Shown here piece by piece: positions 17,564 to 26,397 of a DNA stretch of 64,000 nt. Location of the stretch: NCBI RefSeq assembly GCF_019720915.1, contig NZ_JAHKSI010000001.1, positions 682,001-746,000 of the forward strand, written 5' to 3'. Source of the stretch: Alkalihalobacillus sp. TS-13 (GTDB taxonomy: Bacteria > Bacillota > Bacilli > Bacillales > Fictibacillaceae). The notes beneath the pieces are model-generated. The model worked only from the letters and a program-made list of their open reading frames with translations. It was not told the origin of the DNA and did not search any database. Made by a program: the position numbers and the translations under genes. Every line of letters begins with the position of its first letter. Position 1 is the stretch's first letter.

Positions 17564-17628
17564 AAGCTGACGAAAAAGTGCCAGGAACCTAAAAATAAGG
17601 TCCTGACACTTGATTCAAGTCAGCTTTA
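17564..17628. terminator. Bidirectional terminator between gerR and ylbP
   Basis: Nested hairpin: outer AAAGCTGAC (17564-17572) / GTCAGCTTT (17620-17628), inner AAGTGCCAGGAACCT / AGGTCCTGACACTT with two mismatches. Sits between convergent genes. Confidence 0.7.
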
Positions 17629-17654
17629 CTGTTTTTGTAGGTCCAACTCATTTC

Positions 17655-18179
17655 TTACAAGTCAGATGACGATACGTCCGTTTCTTTGATCGGTCCATCC
17701 TCTGTTTCCGCAGGTTCTTGCTCAGCAACACCCGCTGGATACCATACATAAGGATTTTCCCCTCGGTCACGGCTTGGGTTATATGTTACGGATGAGAAGC
17801 CCATCTTTTCCCAAAACTCACTAGAACGCTGTCGTGCGTTTGTCTTGATAGGGAGATTGTAGGTTTTTGCAAAATTGACGAGCGCACTACCGAAACCTTT
17901 CCCGTGATATGCAGGTAAGACTTCCAGTTTCCATAGTTCAAGGTAATCCTGAGGCGGATCGAAATAGCGGTCGTAGTTCCCATCGATTCGATAAAGGCTC
18001 ATTCTAGCAACCAGTTTGTCCCCATAATAAATCCCGTAAAATGGAGACTCACTATCGTTATCAATGATATTTTCCTGTAAATCTTCCAACATCGATAATT
18101 CCTGGATTCCATATTCCTTGAACTTTTTAAATTCTTCCAACGTTTTATAATTAACGAGAAGCTTTTGTACTTTATACAT
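17655..18179 (-). CDS. ylbP: GNAT-family N-acetyltransferase YlbP
   Basis: A 174-residue GNAT protein: the acetyl-CoA loop YHGKGFGSALVNFA (about residues 90-103) and the following LPIKTNARQRSSEFWEKMGF (about 109-128) are diagnostic. B. subtilis YlbP has the same length class and neighbours gerR (ylbO), with unknown substrate. The last 30 residues are acidic and variable. An AAGGGGGA site precedes the ATG by about 8 nt. Confidence 0.9.
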   Translation of the reverse strand: MYKVQKLLVNYKTLEEFKKFKEYGIQELSMLEDLQENIIDNDSESPFYGIYYGDKLVARMSLYRIDGNYDRYFDPPQDYLELWKLEVLPAYHGKGFGSALVNFAKTYNLPIKTNARQRSSEFWEKMGFSSVTYNPSRDRGENPYVWYPAGVAEQEPAETEDGPIKETDVSSSDL

Positions 18180-18346
18180 TATTGGCGTCCCCCTTCATTT
18201 TTTCTCCCTTTCTATCTTGTATTATTATATAATAAAGTTACGAAAATTTCTGCAAATGTGAAAAAATTCTGTAGAAATCTACAGGAATCAACCAGATTGT
18301 TGTTGAAAGTAGTAGATTGTAGCCTAGAGAAATAGGAGGAGATGGT

Positions 18347-19693
18347 TTGAAAAAGATACTGATCGCAAACAGAGGAGAAATTGCAGCTAGAATTGTAAAA
18401 ACTTGCGAGAAATTAGGGATCGAACCTGTTATTGTATACTCACAGGCAGATAAAGATCTTCCCTATGTGAAAAATGCTAAGATTGCTCATGAAATCGGTG
18501 AGCCTCCAGTCGTGAAATCATATTTGAATAGTGACCGTGTGTTGGAGGTTGCACTTTCTGAAAAAGTTGATGCAATTCATCCTGGTTATGGGTTTCTATC
18601 TGAAAATGCTGATTTTGTGCGAAAAGTTGAAAACGCTAACATTACATTCATTGGTCCTTCTGCAGATGTTGTAGAGGCGATGGGGGACAAGGTCAAGGCA
18701 AGAAAAACCATGCAGGATGCTGGTGTCCCTGTCGTGCCAGGAAGTGATGGTCCGATCAGTGATGTCGATGCAGCTGTCCAGCTTGCAGATAAAATCGGAT
18801 ATCCGGTCATGATCAAGGCAAGTGCTGGAGGAGGAGGCATCGGGATGCAGCGGTGTGATGATGAAAAAGCTTTACGCACTGCTTTTGTATCTAGTCAAAA
18901 CCGAGCAAAGGCTTATTTCGGCAATGATGAAATGTTCATGGAAAAATTCATTTCCAGCAGCCGTCATATTGAAGTGCAGATCTTCGGTGATAAAGATGGG
19001 AATGTCGTGCATTTATATGAAAGGGACTGCTCGATCCAGCGCAGACATCAGAAGGTCATTGAGGAGTCGCCGTCACCATTCTTGAGTGAAGAAGTCCGCC
19101 AACAAATTTGTGAAGCTGCAGTACAGGCAGGTAGACATGTCAATTATACGAATGCTGGTACGGTTGAATTCATCGTTGACGAAAACGAAAATTTCTATTT
19201 CCTGGAGATGAATACACGTCTACAAGTTGAACATCCGGTCACGGAGATGATCACTGGTTTGGACCTTGTGGAATGGCAGATTGACGTTGCACAATCGAAA
19301 CCAATTCCATATTCACAAGCAGAACTTGTGAAATCCGGACATAGTATTGAGTATAGGATTTATGCGGAAGATCCGAATACATTTCTGCCTTCTCCTGGAA
19401 AAATCGAAACGTTCGAGTATCCAGAATCGGAAGGGCTCCGTGTGGATACTGGCTTCAGTTCCGAGACACAAGTCACGCCATTTTATGATCCGATGATTGC
19501 AAAAGTCATCATTCATGCAGATGACCGTGAGCAGGCGTTGGAGAAGTCCAGGAATTTCTTTGGTGAGTGGACTTTGAGCGGTATCAAACATAATGGTCCG
19601 TTATTCGATCACGTGTTAAATGAAGAAACGTTCCAAAAGGGACAATATACAACCCAATATTTAAATGAAGTAATCAAAAAAGTAAACAAATAG
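18347..19693 (+). CDS. Biotin carboxylase subunit of an acyl-CoA carboxylase
   Basis: A 448-residue biotin carboxylase. It has the N-terminal MKKILIANRGEIAARI domain, the ATP-grasp glycine loop IKASAGGGGIGMQ (about residues 160-172), the catalytic ERDCSIQRRHQKV (about 225-237) and FLEMNTRLQVEHPVTE (about 284-299). It carboxylates biotin on the carrier using bicarbonate and ATP. Start is the TTG at 18347, with AGGAGGAGATGG upstream. It leads a three-gene operon with a free biotin carrier and a carboxyltransferase and so is a second system besides the housekeeping accBC/accDA expected elsewhere. Likely product malonyl-, methylmalonyl- or methylcrotonyl-type CoA; not resolved. Confidence 0.92.
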   Translation: MKKILIANRGEIAARIVKTCEKLGIEPVIVYSQADKDLPYVKNAKIAHEIGEPPVVKSYLNSDRVLEVALSEKVDAIHPGYGFLSENADFVRKVENANITFIGPSADVVEAMGDKVKARKTMQDAGVPVVPGSDGPISDVDAAVQLADKIGYPVMIKASAGGGGIGMQRCDDEKALRTAFVSSQNRAKAYFGNDEMFMEKFISSSRHIEVQIFGDKDGNVVHLYERDCSIQRRHQKVIEESPSPFLSEEVRQQICEAAVQAGRHVNYTNAGTVEFIVDENENFYFLEMNTRLQVEHPVTEMITGLDLVEWQIDVAQSKPIPYSQAELVKSGHSIEYRIYAEDPNTFLPSPGKIETFEYPESEGLRVDTGFSSETQVTPFYDPMIAKVIIHADDREQALEKSRNFFGEWTLSGIKHNGPLFDHVLNEETFQKGQYTTQYLNEVIKKVNK

Positions 19694-19705
19694 GAGTGGT
19701 ACAAC

Positions 19706-19918
19706 ATGAAAGAGATTACAGCATCAATGGCAGGTACAGTATTGAACGTATTGGTATCAGAAGGAGAAACAATCTCAACAGGACAAGCAGTACTTACACT
19801 GGAATCAATGAAAATGGAAATTCCGATTGAAGCAGCAACAGAAGGTGAAGTTGCTTCTGTAAATGTAAATATCGGTGATTTCGTCAATGAAGGTGACGTC
19901 CTCGTTGTCATGAAATAA
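19706..19918 (+). CDS. Free-standing biotin carboxyl carrier protein
   Basis: A 70-residue biotinyl domain with the biotinylation motif ESMKMEIP (Lys near residue 36) between two symmetrical halves (ASMAGTVLNVLVSEGE and ATEGEVASVNVNIGD). It shuttles carboxybiotin between the carboxylase upstream and the carboxyltransferase downstream. It lacks the long N-terminal Pro-rich arm of housekeeping AccB, so it is a minimal carrier like those of propionyl/methylcrotonyl-type systems. Spaced 12 and 48 nt from its neighbours. Confidence 0.93.
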   Translation: MKEITASMAGTVLNVLVSEGETISTGQAVLTLESMKMEIPIEAATEGEVASVNVNIGDFVNEGDVLVVMK

Positions 19919-19966
19919 AAGTGAATGAGCGCTCGTTCTTTTCTACAGCAATGAAGGAGGAATTAT

Positions 19967-21505
19967 ATGTTGAAAACAATTAATGAAACATTGCACGATA
20001 CGAAGGCAAGGATTGAAGCTGGCGGTGCTGAAAAGTATCATGATAGGCTGAAAACCCAAAATAAATTATTCGTCCGTAAACGTCTCGACTTATTGTTCGA
20101 TGATAATTCTTATAAGATTGAAGATGGAAAATTCGCAAATAACCAGGCAGAAGGATTACCTGCTGACGGTGTCATAACTGCAATCGGGAAAGTGAACGGT
20201 CAAAAGGTATGTGTGATGGCCAATGATTCTACAGTAAAAGCCGGTTCATGGGGAGCAAGAACAGTAGAAAAGATCATCCGCATCCAGGAAACTGCTATGA
20301 GACTAAAGTTGCCACTCTTTTATCTAGTCGATTCAGCTGGCGCCAGAATCACGGACCAGATTGATATGTTCCCGAATCGACGTGGGGCAGGAAGAATTTT
20401 TTATAATCAAGTGAAAATGTCTGGAATGGTGCCGCAGGTCTGTATCCTGTTTGGACCATCAGCTGCTGGCGGGGCATATATCCCTGCGTTTTGTGATACG
20501 GTCATCATGGTGGATCAGAATGCCTCTATGTACCTTGGTTCACCGAGGATGGCGGAAAAGGTGATCGGAGAAAAGGTCACGCTTGAAGAAATGGGCGGTG
20601 CTAGAATGCATTGCAGTATTAGTGGATGCGGTGATGTACTTGCATCTTCAGAAGAAGAAGCAATCGAATCAGCCCGCAACTATTTTTCATACTTTCCTGC
20701 CAACTATAAAGAAAAACCTCTGAAAATAGAGGGGAAACATCCTGTTCAAGGTAGAAGCCTATCAGAAATTGTACCGGAAAACCAGAACGTACCTTTTGAT
20801 ATGTATGAGTTCATTGACGGACTTGTCGATGATGGCTCTTTTTATGAAATGAAGAAGTTGTTTGCGCCAGAGATGGTGACCGGGTTTGCACGAATTGATG
20901 GAAAAACGGTTGGAATCGTTGCAAATCAGCCGAAGGTCAAAGGCGGTGTGTTGTTTGTCGACTCTGCCGACAAAGCAGCGAAGTTCATTACGCTTTGTGA
21001 CGCGTTCTCGATTCCTTTGTTGTTCCTTGCTGATGTACCAGGATTCATGATCGGTACAAAAGTAGAAAAAGCAGGAATCATCCGCCATGGAGCGAAGTTG
21101 ATTGCAGCAATGAGTGATGTGACTGTTCCGAAAATATCAGTTGTTGTCCGTAAAGCATACGGGGCAGGATTATATGCTATGGCAGGACCTGCTTTTGAAC
21201 CAGATTGCTGTATTGCGCTCCCTACAGCTCAGATCGCAGTAATGGGTCCAGAAGCAGCGGTAAATGCTGTTTACTCCAATAAGATCAATGAAATTGAAGA
21301 TCCGAAAGAGCGTATGAAGTACGTGCAAGAAAAGCATCAAGAATACAAAGAACATATTGATATTTATAAGCTTGCTTCTGAAATGATTGTCGATCAAATC
21401 GTATCTGCGGATGACCTGCGGGAAGAATTGATTGATCGATTCGAAGCTTACGAGTCTAAAGAAATGATATTCAGTGAACGTAAACACCCAGTTTATCCTG
21501 TATAG
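19967..21505 (+). CDS. Acyl-CoA carboxylase carboxyltransferase (beta) subunit
   Basis: A 512-residue protein with the two crotonase-like halves of the propionyl/methylcrotonyl-CoA carboxyltransferase family: N-terminal half with LVDSAGARITDQIDMFPNRR (about residues 121-140) and FGPSAAGGAYIPAF (about 163-176); C-terminal half with VPGFMIGTKVEKAGIIRHGA (about 358-377) and RKAYGAGLYAMAG (about 395-407). It transfers CO2 from biotin to the acyl-CoA alpha carbon (or vinylogous gamma carbon). The residue that sets chain-length preference cannot be identified by eye with confidence. Last gene of the operon; terminator follows. Confidence 0.92.
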   Translation: MLKTINETLHDTKARIEAGGAEKYHDRLKTQNKLFVRKRLDLLFDDNSYKIEDGKFANNQAEGLPADGVITAIGKVNGQKVCVMANDSTVKAGSWGARTVEKIIRIQETAMRLKLPLFYLVDSAGARITDQIDMFPNRRGAGRIFYNQVKMSGMVPQVCILFGPSAAGGAYIPAFCDTVIMVDQNASMYLGSPRMAEKVIGEKVTLEEMGGARMHCSISGCGDVLASSEEEAIESARNYFSYFPANYKEKPLKIEGKHPVQGRSLSEIVPENQNVPFDMYEFIDGLVDDGSFYEMKKLFAPEMVTGFARIDGKTVGIVANQPKVKGGVLFVDSADKAAKFITLCDAFSIPLLFLADVPGFMIGTKVEKAGIIRHGAKLIAAMSDVTVPKISVVVRKAYGAGLYAMAGPAFEPDCCIALPTAQIAVMGPEAAVNAVYSNKINEIEDPKERMKYVQEKHQEYKEHIDIYKLASEMIVDQIVSADDLREELIDRFEAYESKEMIFSERKHPVYPV

Positions 21506-21527
21506 GTAATCGTTGTTTATCAAGTTG

Positions 21528-21567
21528 ATCCATAGACCATCGATAGATGGCTCTATGGATTTTTTTT
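21528..21567 (+). terminator. Terminator of the acyl-CoA carboxylase operon
   Basis: ATCCATAGA...CATC / GATG...TCTATGGAT stem followed by seven or more T. Confidence 0.9.
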
Positions 21568-22189
21568 AAAAGATAAGAAAGTATAAAATTTAGGTCTACC
21601 GCAGCACATTCGACGTGGTCAGAGGAATGTTTTTGTGTTTTGTAGATAAAGTCTTGTTTTTGTAGATTATTTCAAATTTTTGTAATTTGTTATTTGTTTT
21701 TGGTAGATAAATCAGAATTACATATAAGTTGACCAATCATTTTCCCTTATTTACGGTCAACCTCTGCATTTTATGAATAAATACCACCCTTTAACGCAAC
21801 TACTTATCTGTTTTTCTTCCATAATCGGATAAAAAGATTGATTTTGAAAGAGGGAATGGAGTCTTTTGGAAAAGTTTAAGTTCTGCTGGCGGCTCCTAAA
21901 GGCTCCAGTCTTGCGTGGGATCTCAATATAAAATGATATCTTGATTGCCAAAGAGTTCTTAGAAGTTTTCCATATGCAGGCTTCGACTTTTACTACAAGA
22001 CCATGGAGTTATATTCTATCCTTGTAGTGTTGGACTTGGTGGTGGTTAGTTGAATGCGGGGTCTCACCTGGATCCCGCAGGAGGGTCGTAAATTTCGGTT
22101 GAAACACTCATTATCCAATGGAAAGATTTATCAGCCTTCCTAATTGTGCTACTATAATCTTACAAATCTCCTTGAAAGTTGGGGTTGTC
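21568..22189. other. Long intergenic region before panE
   Basis: No gene seen. It holds three T-rich direct repeats of the form TTTTGTAGATAAA (21638-21650, 21657-21669, 21697-21710), an inverted pair GTTGACC / GGTCAAC around 21731-21762, a degenerate family-A element (21860-22104) and a TATAAT box at 22153-22158 that may be the panE -10. Confidence 0.5.
21860..22104. repeat. Degenerate MITE-like repeat family A copy
   Basis: Recognisable pieces: GAGTTCTTAGAAGTTTTCC with CATATGCAGGCTTCGAC (compare GAATTCTTAGAAGCGTTCC and TTATGCTGACTTCGAC in the copy at 37370), then GCGGGGTCTCACC and CCCGCAGGAGGGTCGTAAAT. Ends are eroded. Confidence 0.55.
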
Positions 22190-23074
22190 ATGAAAATCGG
22201 GGTTATCGGTGGTGGTTCAATAGGTCTGTTATTTACTTCTTATCTAGCGAAAAGCGCTCATGCAGTCACACTTTTTGTTAGAAGAGAAGCTCAGCAACAA
22301 GCGATTCATACGATGGGATTGACTTTAAAAGCGGGGAGTTCAGCATACACGTCTCAACCAAAGGTTTGTTTATTATCCGAAACTGATAGAAGTGACATTG
22401 ATGTGCTGATCGTTGCAGTCAAGTCCTATGATGTTGAACAAATCATGCCTGAAATAATTGAAAAGTTCAGAAATACACGTTCCATTTTATTTGTTCAAAA
22501 TGGAATGCAGCACCTGCGATTTTTGCCGCATTTAAAGATGCATTCGATATACATGGGGGTGGTTGAACATGGTGCCATGAAAGAGTCCGATCATTTAATC
22601 AATCATACTGGGGTCGGACGGACTAAAATCGCTCCCTATCTTGATGGCCATTCAGGAATCAATTGGGAAAAACTCTCGAAAGAAAACTTTCCATTCTTCT
22701 ACCAAAATGATTGGTATGCAATGGTAAGTGAAAAGTTACATATTAACGCCGTCATCAATCCCCTCACTGCAATATTGAGGATCCCAAATGGAGCTCTTCT
22801 GACGAATACGCATTGGCTCGAGTTGATGGAACAACTCAGTAAAGAAGCATGTAAAGTTTTGAACATCAAATATCATGAAGCCTGGAAGGATTTAGTGGCT
22901 GTATGCGAGAATACTTCTTTAAACAAATCTTCCATGTTAAGGGATATCGAGAATAAGCGGAGAACCGAGATCGAAGCAATAAACGGCTTCATCTTGAATT
23001 CAGCTGAAGGAAAAAATATTGAAGTTCCAAATAATCGGTTTGTCTATCAAATCATTAAAGGGATGGAAGAGTAA
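22190..23074 (+). CDS. panE: 2-dehydropantoate 2-reductase (YlbQ)
   Basis: A 294-residue NADPH-dependent ketopantoate reductase of pantothenate/CoA synthesis: MKIGVIGGGSIGLLF (GxGxxG nucleotide site, residues 1-15), LIVAVKSYD (about 80-88), FVQNGM (about 102-107), and in the C-terminal domain LHINAVINPLTAI (about 185-197, with the catalytic Lys region just before it). The frame is open to 22118, but the ATG at 22190 starts the Rossmann strand directly and is the family start. The ribosome site (GGGG) is weak. Same slot as ylbQ in B. subtilis, upstream of yllA. Confidence 0.9.
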   Translation: MKIGVIGGGSIGLLFTSYLAKSAHAVTLFVRREAQQQAIHTMGLTLKAGSSAYTSQPKVCLLSETDRSDIDVLIVAVKSYDVEQIMPEIIEKFRNTRSILFVQNGMQHLRFLPHLKMHSIYMGVVEHGAMKESDHLINHTGVGRTKIAPYLDGHSGINWEKLSKENFPFFYQNDWYAMVSEKLHINAVINPLTAILRIPNGALLTNTHWLELMEQLSKEACKVLNIKYHEAWKDLVAVCENTSLNKSSMLRDIENKRRTEIEAINGFILNSAEGKNIEVPNNRFVYQIIKGMEE

Positions 23075-23091
23075 AGAAAGTAGGGGGAACG

Positions 23092-23475
23092 ATGATTGAT
23101 TTTTTATTGGGTTCCTTGGCTATATTAGTTACAGTACCTTTACTTACTTGGATCATGGTTTACTGGATCACAAGGAAAATCACCAGGCAAAAAAAGCGGT
23201 CGTTCATGGTTGCAACAGATGTGACCACCTTTTTCCTGATCATCTCTGTCATGGTCATACTATATACGATATGGGAAAATACTTTTTTATGGCCAATTGT
23301 CATTTTGATTTTGCTCATCGTAATCAGTATTACCGTTTTGTATTGGAAACGAGATGAGGATATCGGACTTTCTAAAATCTTGAAAACAGCCTGGCGCTTG
23401 AATTTTTTACTATTTTCTTCGGGTTATTTGGTGCTTTGTTTGTATGGGTTGGTCATCCGTGTGATCGCTCTTTAA
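23092..23475 (+). CDS. yllA: DUF3397 membrane protein YllA
   Basis: A 127-residue protein with four hydrophobic segments (about residues 3-22, 43-62, 67-84, 103-124) and a short basic cytoplasmic loop after the first (RKITRQKKR). It matches the DUF3397 family and holds the position of yllA between panE and bshC. Function unknown. Spaced 17 nt after panE and probably in the same transcript. Confidence 0.82.
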   Translation: MIDFLLGSLAILVTVPLLTWIMVYWITRKITRQKKRSFMVATDVTTFFLIISVMVILYTIWENTFLWPIVILILLIVISITVLYWKRDEDIGLSKILKTAWRLNFLLFSSGYLVLCLYGLVIRVIAL

Positions 23476-23570
23476 CAAGATAAACGTATATTGGAGAATG
23501 AAGATTAAAAATAGGGCAAATGATCAACTTCGGTATGTGGAAATGTAGCTCACTTCTAGAAAATCTTATA

Positions 23571-23918
23571 AGTGAAAAGCGAAATTCGCGACACTCCAGC
23601 GGGAAAAGCAAGCCTGGCGAAAACCCCGTCTTCTTTTAAAAGGATCTTCGACTATAAAAAGCTCCTTAAGAAATCTCCTCGCAGACACGAAATTGATTTC
23701 ATTTTTGTGTTGACATCCTGTGCAAGTGAGGAGGCTTGCAGAAGTATGTTAATGCAGGGAAGTGATGTTTAGCTCAGCAACCAGTCACTCGGATCACTTC
23801 AAACTTCCTGCGGCGATGACAGCCTCCTCGTCAGTTTTCCAGTGATCTGCGTGACTAATCGGTCGCTTCCGCTTTTCGTTCGCCTGCGGAAAGGAAGTGA
23901 ATTTCAGAGAAATAGATG
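23571..23918. repeat. MITE-like repeat family A, long copy (inverted orientation)
   Basis: GCGAAATTCGCGACACTCC and GCGGG at the left and GCGGAAAGGAAGTGAATTTC at the right form the two arms. The interior carries AGGATCTTCGACTATAAA, GTGCAAGTGAGGAGGCTTGC, GTTTAGCTCAGCAACCAGTC and GACTAATCGGTCGCTTCC blocks. It lies between yllA and bshC, which are adjacent in B. subtilis. Confidence 0.75.
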
Positions 23919-23952
23919 GTTTCTGCACTTTGAGCGTTTCTAGGCAGAATTG

Positions 23953-23982
23953 TTGGGTGAGTAGTATTTAATTTGCTATACT
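23953..23982 (+). promoter_or_regulatory. Candidate promoter of bshC
   Basis: TTGGGT (23953-23958), 18-nt spacer, TATACT (23977-23982) with an extended TGC just before it; lies between the repeat and bshC and could restore expression after the repeat separated it from panE-yllA. Confidence 0.45.
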
Positions 23983-24028
23983 CATATTCGCAAAGTGTCT
24001 GTCGTGTTTACAAGAAAGGAAGAAATGT

Positions 24029-25648
24029 ATGAAAGTGCTAGAGCTACCTTTTCGAAATAAAGAAAACCTATATTCTGCCTATTTGATGGGGAATTCTGAT
24101 GTGAATGCCTTATTTGACTATAATGCCTTTGAGGAACAAAACTATATTGATCGATGGAAGGAACTTCAGGAAACGAGATTTCCAAGATTGGCTCTTGTTG
24201 ATCATCTGCTCTCCTATCATCAATCATTTCCGACTAAACCATACACATACGAAAATATTGAAAAATTAAAGGATCCAAAATCCACGGTGGTTGTAACAGG
24301 CCAGCAAGCTGGTTTGTTGACGGGTCCTTTATACACAATACATAAATGTCTATCTACAATCCTGTTTGCACAGGAAAAAGAACGTCAACTTGGCACGCCA
24401 GTCATCCCGGTTTTTTGGATTGCTGGTGAGGATCACGATTTTGATGAGATCAATCATATCCACGTTCCTGATGGCGATCAACTAAAAAAACACAAGTTGA
24501 ATTTATATGAAGGGATGAGGTCAGTTTCTCATATAAAATGTGAAAACGATCGTTTGCTTCCATGGGCTGAAGAAGTGATCCGTTCTTTCGGGGAAACAGA
24601 ACATACGCAACAAGTGAAAGATCTGGTAAATGCTGCTATAAATAAAAGTGAGACGTTGACTGATTTTTTCGCTTATCTGATGATTACCTTATTCAGTGAG
24701 TTCGGTCTTGTCATTCTTGACTCCCACCATCCTGACTTGCGGAAGATTGAAAGCCCCTTTTTTGAAAACATGATTAGAAACAATGAAGAAATCGATGGTT
24801 CATTTCAGCAAGGCTTGGAGGCAATTCAGAGACTTGGGTATGAAACACCAGTCGAGTCTGAAAAAAACAATGCCCATCTCTTTATCGAAGAACGTGATGC
24901 TAGAGTATTGTTAATACGTGAAAAAGACTCTTTCCGGGGGAAGAACAATGAATGCATTTACTCTGAAAAAGAACTATCGGAGATTGCACGTTCAACACCA
25001 TCAAGATTGAGTAACAATGTGATCACCAGACCACTTATGCAGGAACTTCTTTTACCTACACTTGCATTCGTGGCGGGACCAGGGGAAATAAATTACTGGA
25101 GCGCATTAAAAACGGTCTTCCATAGCTTCGATAGGAAAATGCCGCCGATCCTCCCTAGATTGTCACTTGTTTTATTGGATCACTATACGCAAAAGACCAT
25201 TGAAGAAAAAGCGCTGGATACACAGCGTATCGTTTTCGATGGGGTGGAAAAAGAAACAAAACAATGGCTGGATGACAATACAGACTACGAGTTGGATGAA
25301 GAGATCGAACACGCTTTGAAAGTGATGAAGAAGGAACATAGGCAGCTAAGAAATACCGCTGTTGAAATTGATAAAGGATTGGATCGTTTGACTGAAAAGA
25401 ACTGGATGATCATTGAGGATCAAATCCTATACTTGAAAAAAAGGCTGGAAAGGGCCATTTTACAAAAACATGAAGTCGATCTGAAAAAATTCGATCATAT
25501 CCAAATGCATCTTCTGCCGGAGGACCAGCCTCAAGAGAGAGTGTTGAATGTTTTTTACTACATTAACCATTTTGGATTTGGATTCATTGCGGAATTGGGA
25601 AGACAGAATTATCTATGGAACGGAAATCCGAAAGCGATAAAACTCTAA
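24029..25648 (+). CDS. bshC: Putative cysteine ligase BshC (bacillithiol synthesis)
   Basis: A 539-residue protein, normal BshC length. Diagnostic stretches are VVTGQQAGLLTGPLYTIHK (about residues 89-107), FWIAGEDHDFDEINHI (about 130-145) and FVAGPGEINYW (about 348-358), with a C-terminal coiled coil (about 425-500). BshC adds cysteine to glucosaminyl-malate, the last step in making bacillithiol, the low-molecular-weight thiol of Bacilli. GAAAGGAAG precedes the ATG. Position just upstream of mraZ is conserved in Bacillaceae. Confidence 0.95.
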   Translation: MKVLELPFRNKENLYSAYLMGNSDVNALFDYNAFEEQNYIDRWKELQETRFPRLALVDHLLSYHQSFPTKPYTYENIEKLKDPKSTVVVTGQQAGLLTGPLYTIHKCLSTILFAQEKERQLGTPVIPVFWIAGEDHDFDEINHIHVPDGDQLKKHKLNLYEGMRSVSHIKCENDRLLPWAEEVIRSFGETEHTQQVKDLVNAAINKSETLTDFFAYLMITLFSEFGLVILDSHHPDLRKIESPFFENMIRNNEEIDGSFQQGLEAIQRLGYETPVESEKNNAHLFIEERDARVLLIREKDSFRGKNNECIYSEKELSEIARSTPSRLSNNVITRPLMQELLLPTLAFVAGPGEINYWSALKTVFHSFDRKMPPILPRLSLVLLDHYTQKTIEEKALDTQRIVFDGVEKETKQWLDDNTDYELDEEIEHALKVMKKEHRQLRNTAVEIDKGLDRLTEKNWMIIEDQILYLKKRLERAILQKHEVDLKKFDHIQMHLLPEDQPQERVLNVFYYINHFGFGFIAELGRQNYLWNGNPKAIKL

Positions 25649-25810
25649 TCTACGGTAAGGTGGTTTTATCCAATTCCTGTAACTTAGATTATATTCGCCG
25701 AAAATCCACAGCATTAACAAAAAAACAGACGGAATTAAGAGAAAGCTCTCCTTTTAAATTGTCGTAAATAAGCTGACATTACTGTAAAAATATAGCGATG
25801 AAAACTTCTG

Positions 25811-25843
25811 AAAATCCTGCATTTAAAAGCAGGATTTTTTTTT
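25811..25843 (+). terminator. Terminator between bshC and mraZ
   Basis: AAATCCTGC / GCAGGATTT stem, 8-nt loop, nine T. Confidence 0.88.
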
Positions 25844-25865
25844 GTTCAAAAGAATATTTAAACAA

Positions 25866-25895
25866 GTGGTGCAAAGTGGGGAGTTGTGGTAGACT
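25866..25895 (+). promoter_or_regulatory. MraZ operator: three GTGG repeats at 10-bp spacing
   Basis: GTGGT at 25866, GTGGG at 25876 and GTGGT at 25886 are spaced exactly 10 bp, with another GTGGGG at 25907. MraZ binds such direct repeats ahead of its own gene to regulate the dcw cluster. Confidence 0.7.
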
Positions 25896-25926
25896 TAGGG
25901 AAGAAAGTGGGGAGGGGGACCCGTAT

Positions 25927-26358
25927 ATGTTTATGGGAGAGCATTTACATACCATTGACGATAAGGGAAGAATGATTATCCCCTCTAAGTTCCGGGATGA
26001 ATTAGGAACCACTTTCGTACTTACAAGAGGACTAGATCAATGTATTTTTGGTTACCCTCTTGAAGAATGGAAGCAGCTTGAAGAAAAGCTGAAAGCACTC
26101 CCATTCACTAAAAAAGATGCACGTGCCTTCACACGGTTTTTCTTTTCTGGAGCAGCAGAATGTCAGCTTGATAAACAGGGACGTGTAAACATTGCATCTA
26201 CACTACGTCAATATGCAAAGTTGGAAAAGGACTGTGTCGTCATCGGGGTAAGTAATCGAATCGAGATCTGGAATAAAGAGATCTGGGAAGATTACTTCAA
26301 CAAATCAGAAGACTCATTTGGTGAAATTGCAGAAAGTCTGATGGATTTTGACCTCTAG
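25927..26358 (+). CDS. mraZ: Transcriptional regulator MraZ
   Basis: A 143-residue protein with two SpoVT/AbrB-like repeats: [20 protein letters not shown] (residues 1-20) and [14 protein letters not shown] (about 79-92), each with a DxxGR motif, and FTRFFFSGA between. MraZ is a ring-forming DNA-binding repressor of the division and cell-wall cluster. The frame is open to 25798, but the ATG at 25927 gives the family length and start, with GGAGGGGGA upstream. The operator repeats lie immediately 5'. Confidence 0.95.
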   Translation: MFMGEHLHTIDDKGRMIIPSKFRDELGTTFVLTRGLDQCIFGYPLEEWKQLEEKLKALPFTKKDARAFTRFFFSGAAECQLDKQGRVNIASTLRQYAKLEKDCVVIGVSNRIEIWNKEIWEDYFNKSEDSFGEIAESLMDFDL

Positions 26359-26397
26359 AACACTATCGTAGTTAGAGCAGGAAATTGAGGGACAATT

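Noticed and set aside
23572-23772. 66-codon plus-strand frame between yllA and bshC
   Set aside because: Inside a family-A repeat, without ribosome site.
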